Shown: in pieces, positions 16,964 through 25,642 of the stretch
Numbering within the stretch: position 1 is the stretch's first letter
Layout of the letters: every line of letters begins with the position of its first letter
DNA from: an uncultured Collinsella sp.
GTDB lineage: Bacteria > Actinomycetota > Coriobacteriia > Coriobacteriales > Coriobacteriaceae
Direction of reading: 5' to 3'
DNA: 64,000 nucleotides
Assembly: GCA_900542825.1 (NCBI GenBank)
Contig: UQOY01000011.1
Coordinates: 1-64,000 of the forward strand
Notes under the pieces: generated by a model
What the model was told of the DNA's origin: nothing
The model's input: the letters and a program-made list of their open reading frames with translations, nothing else
Database searches by the model: none
Made by a program: the position numbers and the translations under genes

Positions 16964-18049
16964 ATGCACATTCCAGACAACTACCTGTCCCCGCAGACCG
17001 ATGCCGTCATGGCGGTGGCGATGGTGCCCGTATGGGTCCACTGCATTAAAAAGGTGCGCGCCACGCTCGATCGCGAGCATATGGCGTTCCTGGGCATCTG
17101 CGCCGCATTCTCCTTCTTGCTCATGATGTTCAACGTGCCGCTGCCCGGCGGCACCACTGGTCACGCCGTTGGCGGCGCGCTCATCGCGCTGCTGCTTGGT
17201 CCCGAGGCCGCGGCTATTGCTGTCTCGGTTGCGCTGGCGCTGCAGGCGCTGCTGTTTGGCGACGGCGGCGTTCTGTCGTTTGGCGCCAACTGCTTTAACA
17301 TGGCCTTTGTGCTGCCGTTTGTCGCTGCTATCGTGTTCCGTGCGCTCAACAGCCGTCTGCACGACAAGAGCTGGGGCACCTCGGTTTCTGCCATCGTAAG
17401 CGGCTGGGTCGGCCTGTGCCTGGCGGCCCTGTGCGCGGCAATCGAGTTTGGTATTCAGCCGATGCTCTTTACCAACGCTTCGGGCGCGCCGCTGTACTGC
17501 CCCTTCCCGCTGTCCGTGGCTATTCCGGCCATGTTGATCCCGCATATGCTGGTTGCCGGCGTGATCGAGGGCGTGGCGACGGCTGCCATCTACGGTTTCA
17601 TTAAGAAGACGGCGCCGAGCATTATCGTCGGGCCCGAGGCTTCCGACGGCATGCTGAACGCCGAGGGCGCTGCTGCCAAGAAGACCTCGCTGGTCCCTAC
17701 GCTCATCCTGGTTGCCGTGCTTGTCGTAGCCACGCCGCTGGGCCTGCTGGCCACGGGTGACGCCTGGGGTGAGTGGGACGCCGAGGGCGCCGCGACCGCC
17801 GTTCAGGAGGCTGGCGACGACAGCCTGCAGGCTTCGGTCGGTCTCGATACCCCGACCTTTGCCGATGCCCTGCCCACGGGCGATTATCTGCAGGCCTATT
17901 CCGAGGAGCAGGGCCTTGGCTTTGCCGGCCAGGCCGCGATGTATATTCTTTCGGGCGTGATTGGCGTGGCGGTGCTCACCATCGCATTCCGCCTGGTCTC
18001 GCTGACGGTCAAGGAAAGCGGTGCTCATGGCAATAGCCGAGCTGCCTAG
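16964..18049 (+). CDS. cbiM: ECF nickel/cobalt transporter S component (CbiM/NikM, with fused C-terminal segment)
   Basis: 361 residues, all-membrane. It begins MHIPDNYLSP; in CbiM/NikM the N-terminal Met-His forms part of the metal site, which fixes ATG 16964 (GGGAGG upstream). About seven hydrophobic segments follow, with the family signatures GGTTGHAVGGALIA and FGANCFNMAFV. The last 120 residues hold one more membrane segment, a loop of about 70 mostly acidic residues and a final membrane segment, resembling the NikN/CbiN-type or PDGLE component fused to the same chain. First gene of cbiM-cbiQ-cbiO. The NikR-like site upstream favours nickel over cobalt, but sequence alone does not decide. 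Confidence 0.88.
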   Translation: MHIPDNYLSPQTDAVMAVAMVPVWVHCIKKVRATLDREHMAFLGICAAFSFLLMMFNVPLPGGTTGHAVGGALIALLLGPEAAAIAVSVALALQALLFGDGGVLSFGANCFNMAFVLPFVAAIVFRALNSRLHDKSWGTSVSAIVSGWVGLCLAALCAAIEFGIQPMLFTNASGAPLYCPFPLSVAIPAMLIPHMLVAGVIEGVATAAIYGFIKKTAPSIIVGPEASDGMLNAEGAAAKKTSLVPTLILVAVLVVATPLGLLATGDAWGEWDAEGAATAVQEAGDDSLQASVGLDTPTFADALPTGDYLQAYSEEQGLGFAGQAAMYILSGVIGVAVLTIAFRLVSLTVKESGAHGNSRAA

Positions 18050-18863
18050 CTGGCTTGCGGTCGAGGAGCGATACGAGCCCGCGGGGGCTCGGCATCGTGT
18101 GATGCAAAAGAATGTCCTGCACTTGGCGAGCCTGCTTGAGCGGGTTCGCCTGGGTGGAGGCGCGCACGAGGGCGGGTCGATGATCGACCGCGCCCTTTCT
18201 TGCGTTTCGGCGCCGGTGCGCCTGGTGGGGATGTTCGTTTGCGTCCTGTGCGTGTGCCTGACGCAGAGCCCGCTGTACCTGATGCTGATGGCGGCGATTG
18301 CGTTGGTGCTGGTCGCGGTGCGCCCTGTACGCGGACTGCGCGCTACCTTTGTGCCGGCGTTGGCTGCCGCGGGGTTTGCCGTGGTTCTGGCGCTGCCTGC
18401 CCTGCTGCTGGGCGCGTCTGCCACGGGCGCCATGCTCAAGATCGCGCTCAAGACGTTTATTAATGTGTCGCTGGTGCTGGGCGTTTCGTGGACGCTCACC
18501 TGGAGTCGCATGTCGGCGGCGCTTAAGATGCTGCGCCTGCCCGACGAGGTCATCTTTACCTTTGATATGGCGCTCAAGCATATCGAGGTGCTGGGACGCA
18601 CGGCGCACGATCTGTGCGAATCGGTCATGCTGCGCAGCGTCGGTTCCGCACCTGCGGGTTTTTCGCGCACCGACTCGCTGGCGGGTATCATGGGCATGAC
18701 GTTTATCAAGGCGATGGAATGCAGCCGCGCGATGGACGAGGCCATGCTGTGCCGCGGCTTCGCCGGCGTGTATCCGGCGCCTGTACGGAGCGGTTTTGGC
18801 TGGCGCGATGCCGTTTACACGGCCGTTGTGGCGTTGCTCGTCGTGTTGTGCGCGGTGTTGTAG
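18027..18863 (+). CDS. cbiQ: ECF transporter transmembrane (T) component CbiQ
   Basis: 278 residues with five to six hydrophobic segments and the EcfT signature region (RMSAALKMLRLPDEVIFTFDMAL and AMECSRAMDEAMLCRGF), which includes the two Ala-Arg-Gly-type coupling motifs that touch the ATPase. It overlaps the end of cbiM by 23 bases, so translation is probably coupled. AAGGAAAG lies 8 bases before ATG 18027; a GTG at 18021 is the alternative. It links the metal-binding S component with the CbiO ATPase. Confidence 0.85.
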   Translation: MAIAELPSWLAVEERYEPAGARHRVMQKNVLHLASLLERVRLGGGAHEGGSMIDRALSCVSAPVRLVGMFVCVLCVCLTQSPLYLMLMAAIALVLVAVRPVRGLRATFVPALAAAGFAVVLALPALLLGASATGAMLKIALKTFINVSLVLGVSWTLTWSRMSAALKMLRLPDEVIFTFDMALKHIEVLGRTAHDLCESVMLRSVGSAPAGFSRTDSLAGIMGMTFIKAMECSRAMDEAMLCRGFAGVYPAPVRSGFGWRDAVYTAVVALLVVLCAVL

Positions 18864-18907
18864 CGCGGACGGTCGAACCGTCGATGTGAGTAGGGAAGGG
18901 CGACGTT

Positions 18908-19678
18908 TTGGCAAACGATACGAATAACGCGATGGGTGCGAGCGGTGCTGCCGACGCCGAGACCACGCCGCTCATCGAGTTTCGCGACGTGGTGTTTTCC
19001 TATGCGGGTCATACAGTGGTCGACGGCGTTTCATTGCAGGTGAACCATGGAGAGCTCGTCGCTCTGCTTGGTCCCAACGGCTGCGGCAAGACGACGATCA
19101 TGCGTCTTATCAACGGCCTTGAGCTTGCGGACGCGGGTGCGTACCTGTTCGACGGGCATGCGGTCGATGCGGCATATCTCAAGGATTCCGCGACGGCCCA
19201 GCGGTTCCATCAGCGTGTGGGCTTTGTGTTCCAAAACGCCGATGCGCAGCTCTTTTGTGCCACGGTCGGCGAGGAAGTCGCGTTTGGCCCGGCTCAAATG
19301 GGACTGCCGGCAGACGAGCTCGAGCGCCGCGTCCGCGATGCTATGGAGCTGTTCCAGGTTGCCGATCTGGTCGATGCCTCGCCTTATCAGCTTTCGGGCG
19401 GGCAAAAGAAGCGCGTGGCGCTGGCTGCCGTCGTGTCGATGAATCCCGATATCCTGGTGCTCGACGAGCCTACCAACGGACTTGACGAGGACTCGTGCGA
19501 CATCGTGGTCAACTTTCTACTGGCCTATGTTGCTGCCGGCAAGACGGTCTTGATGAGCACACATCATCAGGATTTGGTGCGGCGCCTGGGTGCCCGCGCC
19601 ATCTATATCGATCGATATCACCATGTGGTCGAGGCGCCGGTGTCGTCGTATGGAACCGAGAGCGGCGCTGCGGAATAG
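18908..19678 (+). CDS. cbiO: ECF transporter ATP-binding protein CbiO
   Basis: 256 residues, an ABC ATPase: Walker A GPNGCGKTT, Q-loop FVFQNADAQLFC, signature LSGGQKKRVALA, Walker B ILVLDEPTNGLD and switch His in MSTHHQD. It powers the CbiM-CbiQ metal importer. The reading frame starts with TTG 18908 behind AAGGG; ATG 18932 is a possible alternative because the first 20 residues are polar and not part of the ABC fold. A 44-base gap separates it from cbiQ, and no terminator is seen between them. Confidence 0.9.
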   Translation: MANDTNNAMGASGAADAETTPLIEFRDVVFSYAGHTVVDGVSLQVNHGELVALLGPNGCGKTTIMRLINGLELADAGAYLFDGHAVDAAYLKDSATAQRFHQRVGFVFQNADAQLFCATVGEEVAFGPAQMGLPADELERRVRDAMELFQVADLVDASPYQLSGGQKKRVALAAVVSMNPDILVLDEPTNGLDEDSCDIVVNFLLAYVAAGKTVLMSTHHQDLVRRLGARAIYIDRYHHVVEAPVSSYGTESGAAE

Positions 19679-19757
19679 TTGCTGCGTAGAGCGTGCGTAG
19701 CCGCCCGCGCGGCTTTGCCGTGATGGTATAGTTATCCAGGTTTTTATGGGGGTGGCT

Positions 19758-20606
19758 ATGCCAAGCTGGAACATTCATATCGCTCAGACGGAGCGTTTGT
19801 TGGAGCGCACCGGTGCGCTAGCCAATAGCGTGCGCGACCGCAATGCCTTTTTGTTTGGCTGCGTGGTTCCTGACATTTTTGTGGGCTATATGGTTCCCGG
19901 CATCGCTGATCCCATTCCGTATCGCATTACGCACTTTGCAAAGCCCGAGCCTATCCCTAAGCCGCGCGAGCACGAGTTCTGGGACACCTATGTGGCGCCG
20001 CTGCTCAAAGGGGCGCCTGTTGGTACGCCGGCTGCCGCGACCTCAATCGCCGAGGAGCGCGAGCGACTCAATCGGGTGCATTATCCTCAACGTTACAAGG
20101 ACGCCGAGCCGGTTGCCGGTCCCGACGCCTGTGAGTTCTCGCTTGCGTCCGAAGATGTGGCGCAGTCGCTGCTCGATTTAACGCTGGGCGTCTGGTCTCA
20201 CCTCGTGGCCGATACCGTGTGGAATACGCGCGTGAATCAGTACCTGGAGGCGCACGGCGGCAAGCCGTGCGAGGAATTCCGCATTAAAAAGCAAGGCGAC
20301 TTTGACTGGTTTGGCAAGACGCTCGGCATTGTTTCTATCCCGCGTGCGACCGATCGCCTGTATACCGCGGCGACGCGTTTTGGTCAGTATCCCATCCATA
20401 AGGAGTATGTGCTCAAGACCATCGGCGTTATGCACGAGATTGTACGCGAAAACCCCGGCGAGCCTGATCATCCGCCGTATCGCTTGCTAACCGATGAGTT
20501 TTTCGATGCAACGTTTACCGAGGTCATCGAGCTGACCGAGGCGGGCTTTGCGGCTCGCGTCGAATCGCCCGATGTGCCCGCGCTGCCCCTGATCGCTAGC
20601 TGCTAG
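19758..20606 (+). CDS. Zinc-dependent phospholipase C-like protein
   Basis: 282 residues. It opens with MPSWNIHIAQTERLL and LFGCVVPDIFVGYMVPG, the histidine/aspartate pattern of the Zn_dep_PLPC fold, with more candidate metal ligands in ITHFAKPEP and GVWSHLVADTVWN. Family members are phospholipase C or S1/P1-like, but most bacterial members of this short form have no tested activity. No signal peptide is seen. I chose ATG 19758 because GGGGGTGG lies right upstream; ATG 19746 would add MGVA. It is a single gene between cbiO and pyk (convergent). Confidence 0.7.
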   Translation: MPSWNIHIAQTERLLERTGALANSVRDRNAFLFGCVVPDIFVGYMVPGIADPIPYRITHFAKPEPIPKPREHEFWDTYVAPLLKGAPVGTPAAATSIAEERERLNRVHYPQRYKDAEPVAGPDACEFSLASEDVAQSLLDLTLGVWSHLVADTVWNTRVNQYLEAHGGKPCEEFRIKKQGDFDWFGKTLGIVSIPRATDRLYTAATRFGQYPIHKEYVLKTIGVMHEIVRENPGEPDHPPYRLLTDEFFDATFTEVIELTEAGFAARVESPDVPALPLIASC

Positions 20607-20753
20607 CTGGACGGCTTGGCAGTGAATAGCTCAACCCAATCGACCAACAGCTCCCGTCGCAGGGCGTAAACACGGCAAACGAGCTGCACATCTCATAGCA
20701 TGTCATAAGCAGCTGGTTGCGAGCCATGCCATACAGTAGGCATTGGCGCACAG

Positions 20754-20790
20754 AAAAAGGGCCCGGAAGGCTTTGCCTTCCGGGCCCTTT
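20754..20790 (-). terminator. Terminator of pyk
   Basis: GGGCCCGGAAGGC / GCCTTCCGGGCCC with a four-base loop; on the minus strand it is followed by TTTTT, about 30 bases after the pyk stop. Confidence 0.85.
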
Positions 20791-20818
20791 GCAATGCAAA
20801 GCTGCTTGCAAGTGCGAT

Positions 20819-22279
20819 TTAGCGCACCTGAGCGACGTAAGCGACGTTGGTCGAGGAGACCTTGTCCTCGAGCTGGACGCTCATGCGGGGATCGCCAGCG
20901 GTGGCGACGGTCAGGTCGCCGGCCTCGACGTAGCCGAGCTCCTTAGCGGTCTCGATCGCCTTGACGATCGTGCCGTTGACGGTGCCCTGGGTAATCTCGG
21001 CCTGGTGCGGAATAACGCCCCAGTACATGATCATCTGCTGGACGGCCCACTCGTGGCGGGAGAACGCGCAGATCGGCATGTTAGGACGGAAGTGCGAGAT
21101 CAGGCGAGCGGTACGACCGGTAGTCGTCGGCACGGTGATGCACTTGGCGCCAACGGTGGTGGCCATGTTCACAGCGGACATACCCACAACGTTGTTGACG
21201 ACGCGGGTACCGTGAGCGTCAGCCGGAACCTCGAGCGGAGCGTGAGCCGGGAGGTACTTCTCGGTCTCGAGAGCAATGCTGGCCTGCATCTTGACGGCCT
21301 CAACCGGGTACTTACCGGCAGCGGACTCGCCGGACAGCATGACGGCGTCGGTGCCGTCGTAAATGGCGTTAGCAACGTCGGCAACCTCGGCGCGCGTCGG
21401 GCGCGGGTTCTGCTGCATGGAGTCGAGCATCTGCGTAGCGGTGATGACGGGCTTGTAGGCCGCGTTGCACTTGGCGATGATCTCCTTCTGGATGTGGGGA
21501 ACGAGCTCGGGCTTGATCTCGATGCCTAGGTCGCCACGGGCGACCATGATGCCGTCGGAAGCCTCGAGGATATCGTCGAAGTTCTCGACGCCCAGGGCGC
21601 ACTCGATCTTCGGGAAGATCGTCACGTGCTCGCCGCCGTTCTCGCGGCAAAGCTTGCGGATGCCGCGGACGGACTCGCCGTCACGGATGAAGGAAGCGGC
21701 GATGTAGTCGATGTTCTCGGTCAGGCCAAAGAGGATGTCCTGACGATCGCGCTCGGTGATGGCGGGAAGCGAGATGTTGACGTTGGGCATGTTGACGCCC
21801 TTGCGCTCGCCGATCAGGCCGTCGTTCTTGACGACGCAGGTCATGTCCTGGCCGTTGACGGACTCGACCTCGAGGGCAACCAGGCCGTCATCGATCAGGA
21901 TGAGGGAGCCCTTCTCGACCTCGGAGGGCAGGGCCAGGTAGTCGAGGGAGATGTGCTCAGCGGTGCCGTGGAAATCCTCGGTCGTGGGCTGAGCGGTGAC
22001 GACGATCTTGTCGCCGGTCTTGACGGCAACCTTCTTGCCGTCGACCAGAAGGCCGGTGCGGACCTCGGGGCCCTTGGTGTCGAGCAGGATGCCGACGGGC
22101 ATACCGAGCTCCTTGGAAATACGACGGACGCGCTCGATACGAGCGTGGTGCTCGTCGTAGGAGCCGTGCGAGAAGTTAAAACGGGAGACGTTCATGCCCG
22201 CCTTGATCATCTCGCGGATGGTCTCGTCGCTATCGCAGGCGGGACCCATGGTGCATACAATCTTAGTGCGCTTGTACAT
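20819..22279 (-). CDS. pyk: Pyruvate kinase
   Basis: 486 residues, the normal size for a bacterial type II enzyme. It converts phosphoenolpyruvate and ADP to pyruvate and ATP. Visible motifs are the N-terminal RTKIVCTMGPACDSDE, the phosphate/metal site MVARGDLGIEI and the catalytic-domain segment VITATQMLDSM; the lysine in IFPKIECALG is in place. The C-terminal domain (about residues 360-486) carries the allosteric fold without the extra PEP-utiliser domain seen in some Firmicutes. Single gene; its promoter lies in the AT-rich part of 22280-22480. Confidence 0.95.
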   Translation of the reverse strand: MYKRTKIVCTMGPACDSDETIREMIKAGMNVSRFNFSHGSYDEHHARIERVRRISKELGMPVGILLDTKGPEVRTGLLVDGKKVAVKTGDKIVVTAQPTTEDFHGTAEHISLDYLALPSEVEKGSLILIDDGLVALEVESVNGQDMTCVVKNDGLIGERKGVNMPNVNISLPAITERDRQDILFGLTENIDYIAASFIRDGESVRGIRKLCRENGGEHVTIFPKIECALGVENFDDILEASDGIMVARGDLGIEIKPELVPHIQKEIIAKCNAAYKPVITATQMLDSMQQNPRPTRAEVADVANAIYDGTDAVMLSGESAAGKYPVEAVKMQASIALETEKYLPAHAPLEVPADAHGTRVVNNVVGMSAVNMATTVGAKCITVPTTTGRTARLISHFRPNMPICAFSRHEWAVQQMIMYWGVIPHQAEITQGTVNGTIVKAIETAKELGYVEAGDLTVATAGDPRMSVQLEDKVSSTNVAYVAQVR

Positions 22280-22560
22280 TCAGACCTCCATCTGACATCG
22301 TCTTGCGCTGATAGATAAACCATAAGAAATAAAACCGAGATGATTATAACGAAATGCCGACCGAATACCCCAAAAAATCGACCGTATGCCGAATTAGAAG
22401 TTCATTTTTTGCGGAAAAACGGTATATGCAAAAACTTTACCAACCGTTCTAACCGCTGCTATCTGGGTGATATTTCAGTTCGATGATGCGCCGAAGAAAA
22501 AACGTTTTATCAATGTTGAGCATCACACGGTCTGCACCGTTGCTTATGGACCATATTTCA
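22280..22560. other. AT-rich intergenic region between divergent pyk and P-type ATPase genes
   Basis: This stretch is distinctly richer in A and T than its surroundings and holds no credible gene. It must carry the pyk promoter on the minus strand; I could not choose one pair of boxes with confidence. Confidence 0.5.
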
Positions 22561-22571
22561 AATGGATTGTT

Positions 22572-22712
22572 TTGGCTAGACGCGTCGCTTTGGGGTACCA
22601 TAGCCCCACTATCAACTGCCGCTCAGCACGGCAGCCTTGATGAGCCCTTGCCCTTCTCCTGGGAATTATGATCGGGCATCAATCTGCTGAGTGGCCCGAA
22701 TCCCAGGAGGGG
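22572..22712 (+). promoter_or_regulatory. Promoter and structured 5' leader of the P-type ATPase gene
   Basis: -35 TTGGCT (22572-22577), 18 bases, -10 TACCAT (22596-22601). The leader contains hairpin 1, CTGCCG (22616-22621) / CGGCAG (22629-22634), with loop CTCAGCA. Hairpin 2 is CTCCTGGG...CGGGC (22656-22663, 22673-22677) / GCCCG...CCCAGGAG (22694-22698, 22702-22709); its loop contains TGCTGAG (22685-22691), the exact complement of loop 1. Hairpin 2 covers part of the ribosome binding site AGGAGGGG (22705-22712). A third pairing, TTGATG(AG)CCC (22637-22647) with GGGCATCAA (22674-22682), would compete with hairpin 2. Confidence 0.6.
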
Positions 22713-22719
22713 ACTCTAT

Positions 22720-25401
22720 ATGCAAAAGGAATACCTGTCCGCCGCGGCGGAGGTGCTCAGCGACCAAGGCGTCGATGAGAACCTCGGCCTGAGCGACGAC
22801 GAGGCGTCGTCGCGCCTCGCCAAGACAGGCCCTAACAAGCTCGAGGAAGCCGAGAAGACACCGCTGTGGAAGCGCTTCTTTGAGCAAATGGCCGATCCCA
22901 TGGTTATCATGCTGATCGCGGCCGCCGTCATCAGCGCGCTCACGGGCATGGTCAAGGGCGAGGCAGACTTTGCCGATGTCGCCATCATCATGTTCGTCGT
23001 TATCGTCAACTCGGTGCTGGGCGTGGTCCAGGAAGCCAAGAGCGAGGAGGCTCTCGAGGCCCTGCAGGAGATGAGCGCGGCGCAGTCCAAGGTGCTGCGC
23101 GACGGCAAGCTCGTGCACCTGCCGAGCGCCGAGCTCGTGCCCGGCGACGTGATCATGCTCGAGGCGGGCGACTCAGTCCCGGCTGACTGCCGCGTGCTCG
23201 AGAGCGCCACGATGAAGATCGAAGAAGCCGCACTCACCGGCGAGTCCGTGCCGGTCGAGAAGCACGCCAACGTGATCGAGCTCGCCGCGGGCACCGACGA
23301 CGTGCCGCTCGGCGACCGTAAGAACATGTGCTACATGGGCTCCACCGTGGTGTACGGTCGCGGTCGCGCCGTCGTGGTCGGCACCGGTATGAACACCGAG
23401 ATGGGCAAGATTGCCGGCGCCCTGGCCGAGGCCAAGGAAGAGCTCACGCCGTTGCAGGTGAAGCTCGCCGAGCTCAGCCGCATCCTTACCATTATGGTTA
23501 TCGTCATCTGTGTCGTGATCTTTGGCGTCGATATCCTCCGCCACGGCGTGGGCAACGTTCTCACCGATCCGACTGCCCTGCTCGACACCTTTATGGTCGC
23601 CGTTTCGCTCGCCGTCGCCGCCATCCCCGAGGGCCTGGTCGCCGTCGTGACCATCGTTCTTTCGCTCGGCGTGACCAAGATGGCCAAGCGCCAGGCGATT
23701 ATCCGTAAGCTTTCCGCCGTCGAGACCCTTGGCTGCACACAGACCATCTGCTCCGACAAGACCGGTACCCTTACCCAGAACAAGATGACCGTCGTCAAGC
23801 ACGAGCTCGCTGCGCCTAAGGAGAAGTTCCTGGCCGGCATGGCGCTGTGCTCCGATGCCCAGTGGGACGAGGAGCTGGGTGAGGCCGTGGGCGAGCCGAC
23901 CGAGTGTGCGCTCGTCAATGATGCCGGCAAAGCTGGTCTTACTGGCCTGACTGCCGAGCACCCGCGCGTGGGCGAGGCCCCGTTTGACTCGGGCCGTAAG
24001 ATGATGTCCGTGATCGTCGAGACCCTGGACGGCGAGTACGAGCAGTACACCAAGGGTGCGCCCGACGTGGTGATCGGCCTGTGCACCCATATCTACGAGG
24101 GCGATAAGGTCGTCCCTCTGACCGAGGAACGTCGTGCCGAGCTCGTGGCCGCCAACAAGGCCATGGCCGACGAGGCCCTGCGCGTGCTGGCGCTGGCAAG
24201 CCGCACCTACACCGAGGTCCCGAGCGACTGCAGCCCCGCTGCGCTCGAGCACGACCTGGTCTTCTGCGGCCTGTCCGGCATGATCGACCCGGTCCGCCCC
24301 GAGGTCGCTGACGCCATCCGCGAGGCCCACGATGCCGGTATTCGCACCGTCATGATAACGGGTGACCATATCGACACCGCCGTGGCCATTGCCAAGCAGC
24401 TGGGAATCGTCACCGATCGCAGCCATGCCATCACCGGTGCCGACCTCGATCGCATGAGCGACGAGGAGCTCGACGCGCACATCGAGGACTACGGCGTGTA
24501 CGCCCGCGTCCAGCCCGAGCACAAGACCCGCATCGTCGAGGCTTGGAAATCGCGCGACCAGATCGTCGCCATGACGGGCGACGGCGTCAACGATGCCCCG
24601 TCCATCAAGCGCGCCGATATCGGCGTGGGTATGGGCATCACCGGCACCGACGTTACCAAGAACGTCGCCGACATGGTGCTTGCCGACGACAACTTCGCCA
24701 CCATCATCGGTGCCTGCGAAGAGGGTCGTCGCATCTACGACAACATCCGCAAGGTCATCCAGTTCCTGCTTTCGGCCAACCTTGCCGAGGTGTTCTCGGT
24801 GTTTATCGCCACGCTCATCGGCTTTACTATCTTCCAGCCGGTGCAGCTGCTGTGGGTGAACCTGGTCACCGACTGCTTCCCCGCGCTCGCGTTGGGCATG
24901 GAGGATGCCGAGGGCGACATCATGAAGCGCAAGCCGCGCAATGCCAAGGACGGCGTCTTTGCCGGTAACATGGGTCTGGACTGCGTGGTCCAGGGCCTAA
25001 TCATCACCGTGCTGGTGCTGGCGAGCTTCTTTGTGGGCGTGTACTTTGACATGGGCTACATCCACATCGCCGATATGATCGCTGGCAATGCCGATGAGGA
25101 AGGCGTGATGATGGCCTTTATCACGCTCAACATGGTCGAGATTTTCCACTGCTTCAATATGCGCAGCCGTCGTGCGTCGCTGTTCACCATGAAGAAGCAG
25201 AACAAGTGGCTGTGGGCTTCCGCCGCGCTGGCGCTGGTGCTGACGGTGATCGTAACCGTGCAGCCGACGCTTGCCGAGATGTTCTTTGGCCCCGTGACGC
25301 TTGAACTCAAGGGCGTTGTCGCCGCCCTGGGCCTTGCCTTCCTGATCATTCCGCTGATGGAGATCTACAAGGCGATCATGCGCGCGGTCGAGAAGGAGTA
25401 G
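22720..25401 (+). CDS. Calcium-type cation-transporting P-type ATPase
   Basis: 893 residues, a P2-type ATPase. The phosphorylated aspartate is D346 in SDKTGTLTQNKMTVV. The A-domain TGES loop (LTGESVPVEK), the nucleotide-binding KGAPD, the hinge MTGDGVNDAPSIKRADIG and the M4 segment AAIPEGLVAVVTIVLSLGV (PEGL) are present, with ten membrane helices in the usual 2+2+6 order. M4 PEGL plus M6 NLVTDCFPA favours Ca2+ (SERCA/PMCA-like bacterial pump); manganese or another divalent ion is possible. Single gene behind the structured leader, followed by a palindrome and a terminator. Confidence 0.88.
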   Translation: MQKEYLSAAAEVLSDQGVDENLGLSDDEASSRLAKTGPNKLEEAEKTPLWKRFFEQMADPMVIMLIAAAVISALTGMVKGEADFADVAIIMFVVIVNSVLGVVQEAKSEEALEALQEMSAAQSKVLRDGKLVHLPSAELVPGDVIMLEAGDSVPADCRVLESATMKIEEAALTGESVPVEKHANVIELAAGTDDVPLGDRKNMCYMGSTVVYGRGRAVVVGTGMNTEMGKIAGALAEAKEELTPLQVKLAELSRILTIMVIVICVVIFGVDILRHGVGNVLTDPTALLDTFMVAVSLAVAAIPEGLVAVVTIVLSLGVTKMAKRQAIIRKLSAVETLGCTQTICSDKTGTLTQNKMTVVKHELAAPKEKFLAGMALCSDAQWDEELGEAVGEPTECALVNDAGKAGLTGLTAEHPRVGEAPFDSGRKMMSVIVETLDGEYEQYTKGAPDVVIGLCTHIYEGDKVVPLTEERRAELVAANKAMADEALRVLALASRTYTEVPSDCSPAALEHDLVFCGLSGMIDPVRPEVADAIREAHDAGIRTVMITGDHIDTAVAIAKQLGIVTDRSHAITGADLDRMSDEELDAHIEDYGVYARVQPEHKTRIVEAWKSRDQIVAMTGDGVNDAPSIKRADIGVGMGITGTDVTKNVADMVLADDNFATIIGACEEGRRIYDNIRKVIQFLLSANLAEVFSVFIATLIGFTIFQPVQLLWVNLVTDCFPALALGMEDAEGDIMKRKPRNAKDGVFAGNMGLDCVVQGLIITVLVLASFFVGVYFDMGYIHIADMIAGNADEEGVMMAFITLNMVEIFHCFNMRSRRASLFTMKKQNKWLWASAALALVLTVIVTVQPTLAEMFFGPVTLELKGVVAALGLAFLIIPLMEIYKAIMRAVEKE

Positions 25402-25407
25402 GTCGAA

Positions 25408-25527
25408 AGGCTATCCTTCCCACCGGCCCGACCGCCTGCGGGGTTTCTTCTTCGCTGGTCCTCGCGCTTCGCGCTGCGGGATCGCTCAGAAGAAACCCCT
25501 CCCGGCGGGCGGGCCTTCGGATAGCCT
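25408..25527. repeat. 120-base intergenic palindrome
   Basis: Outer arms AGGCTATCC (25408-25416) and GGATAGCCT (25519-25527); inner arms CCGGCCCGaCCGCC with GGCGGGCGGGCC and GGGGTTTCTTCT with AGAAGAAACCCC; the centre GCGCTTCGCGC folds again. It lies just after the P-type ATPase stop codon, before the true T-run terminator. Confidence 0.75.
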
Positions 25528-25557
25528 CTCGAGACCATTAGCTGAGGGAAAGTGTGT

Positions 25558-25593
25558 GAGCCGGTCGAGCGTTTGCTCGACCGACTCTTTTTT
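25558..25593 (+). terminator. Terminator after the P-type ATPase
   Basis: CGGTCGAGC-gttt-GCTCGACCG, followed by ACTCTTTTTT. Confidence 0.75.
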
Positions 25594-25642
25594 GTGGGTA
25601 AAATACCTGCTCAGTTGTGATTTGTGGTGCTGGGAGGCGCTT

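Noticed and set aside
22656..22712. Direct identification of the ATPase leader as a yybP-ykoY manganese riboswitch
   Set aside because: The conserved loop sequences of that family were not seen; only the genetic context is similar.
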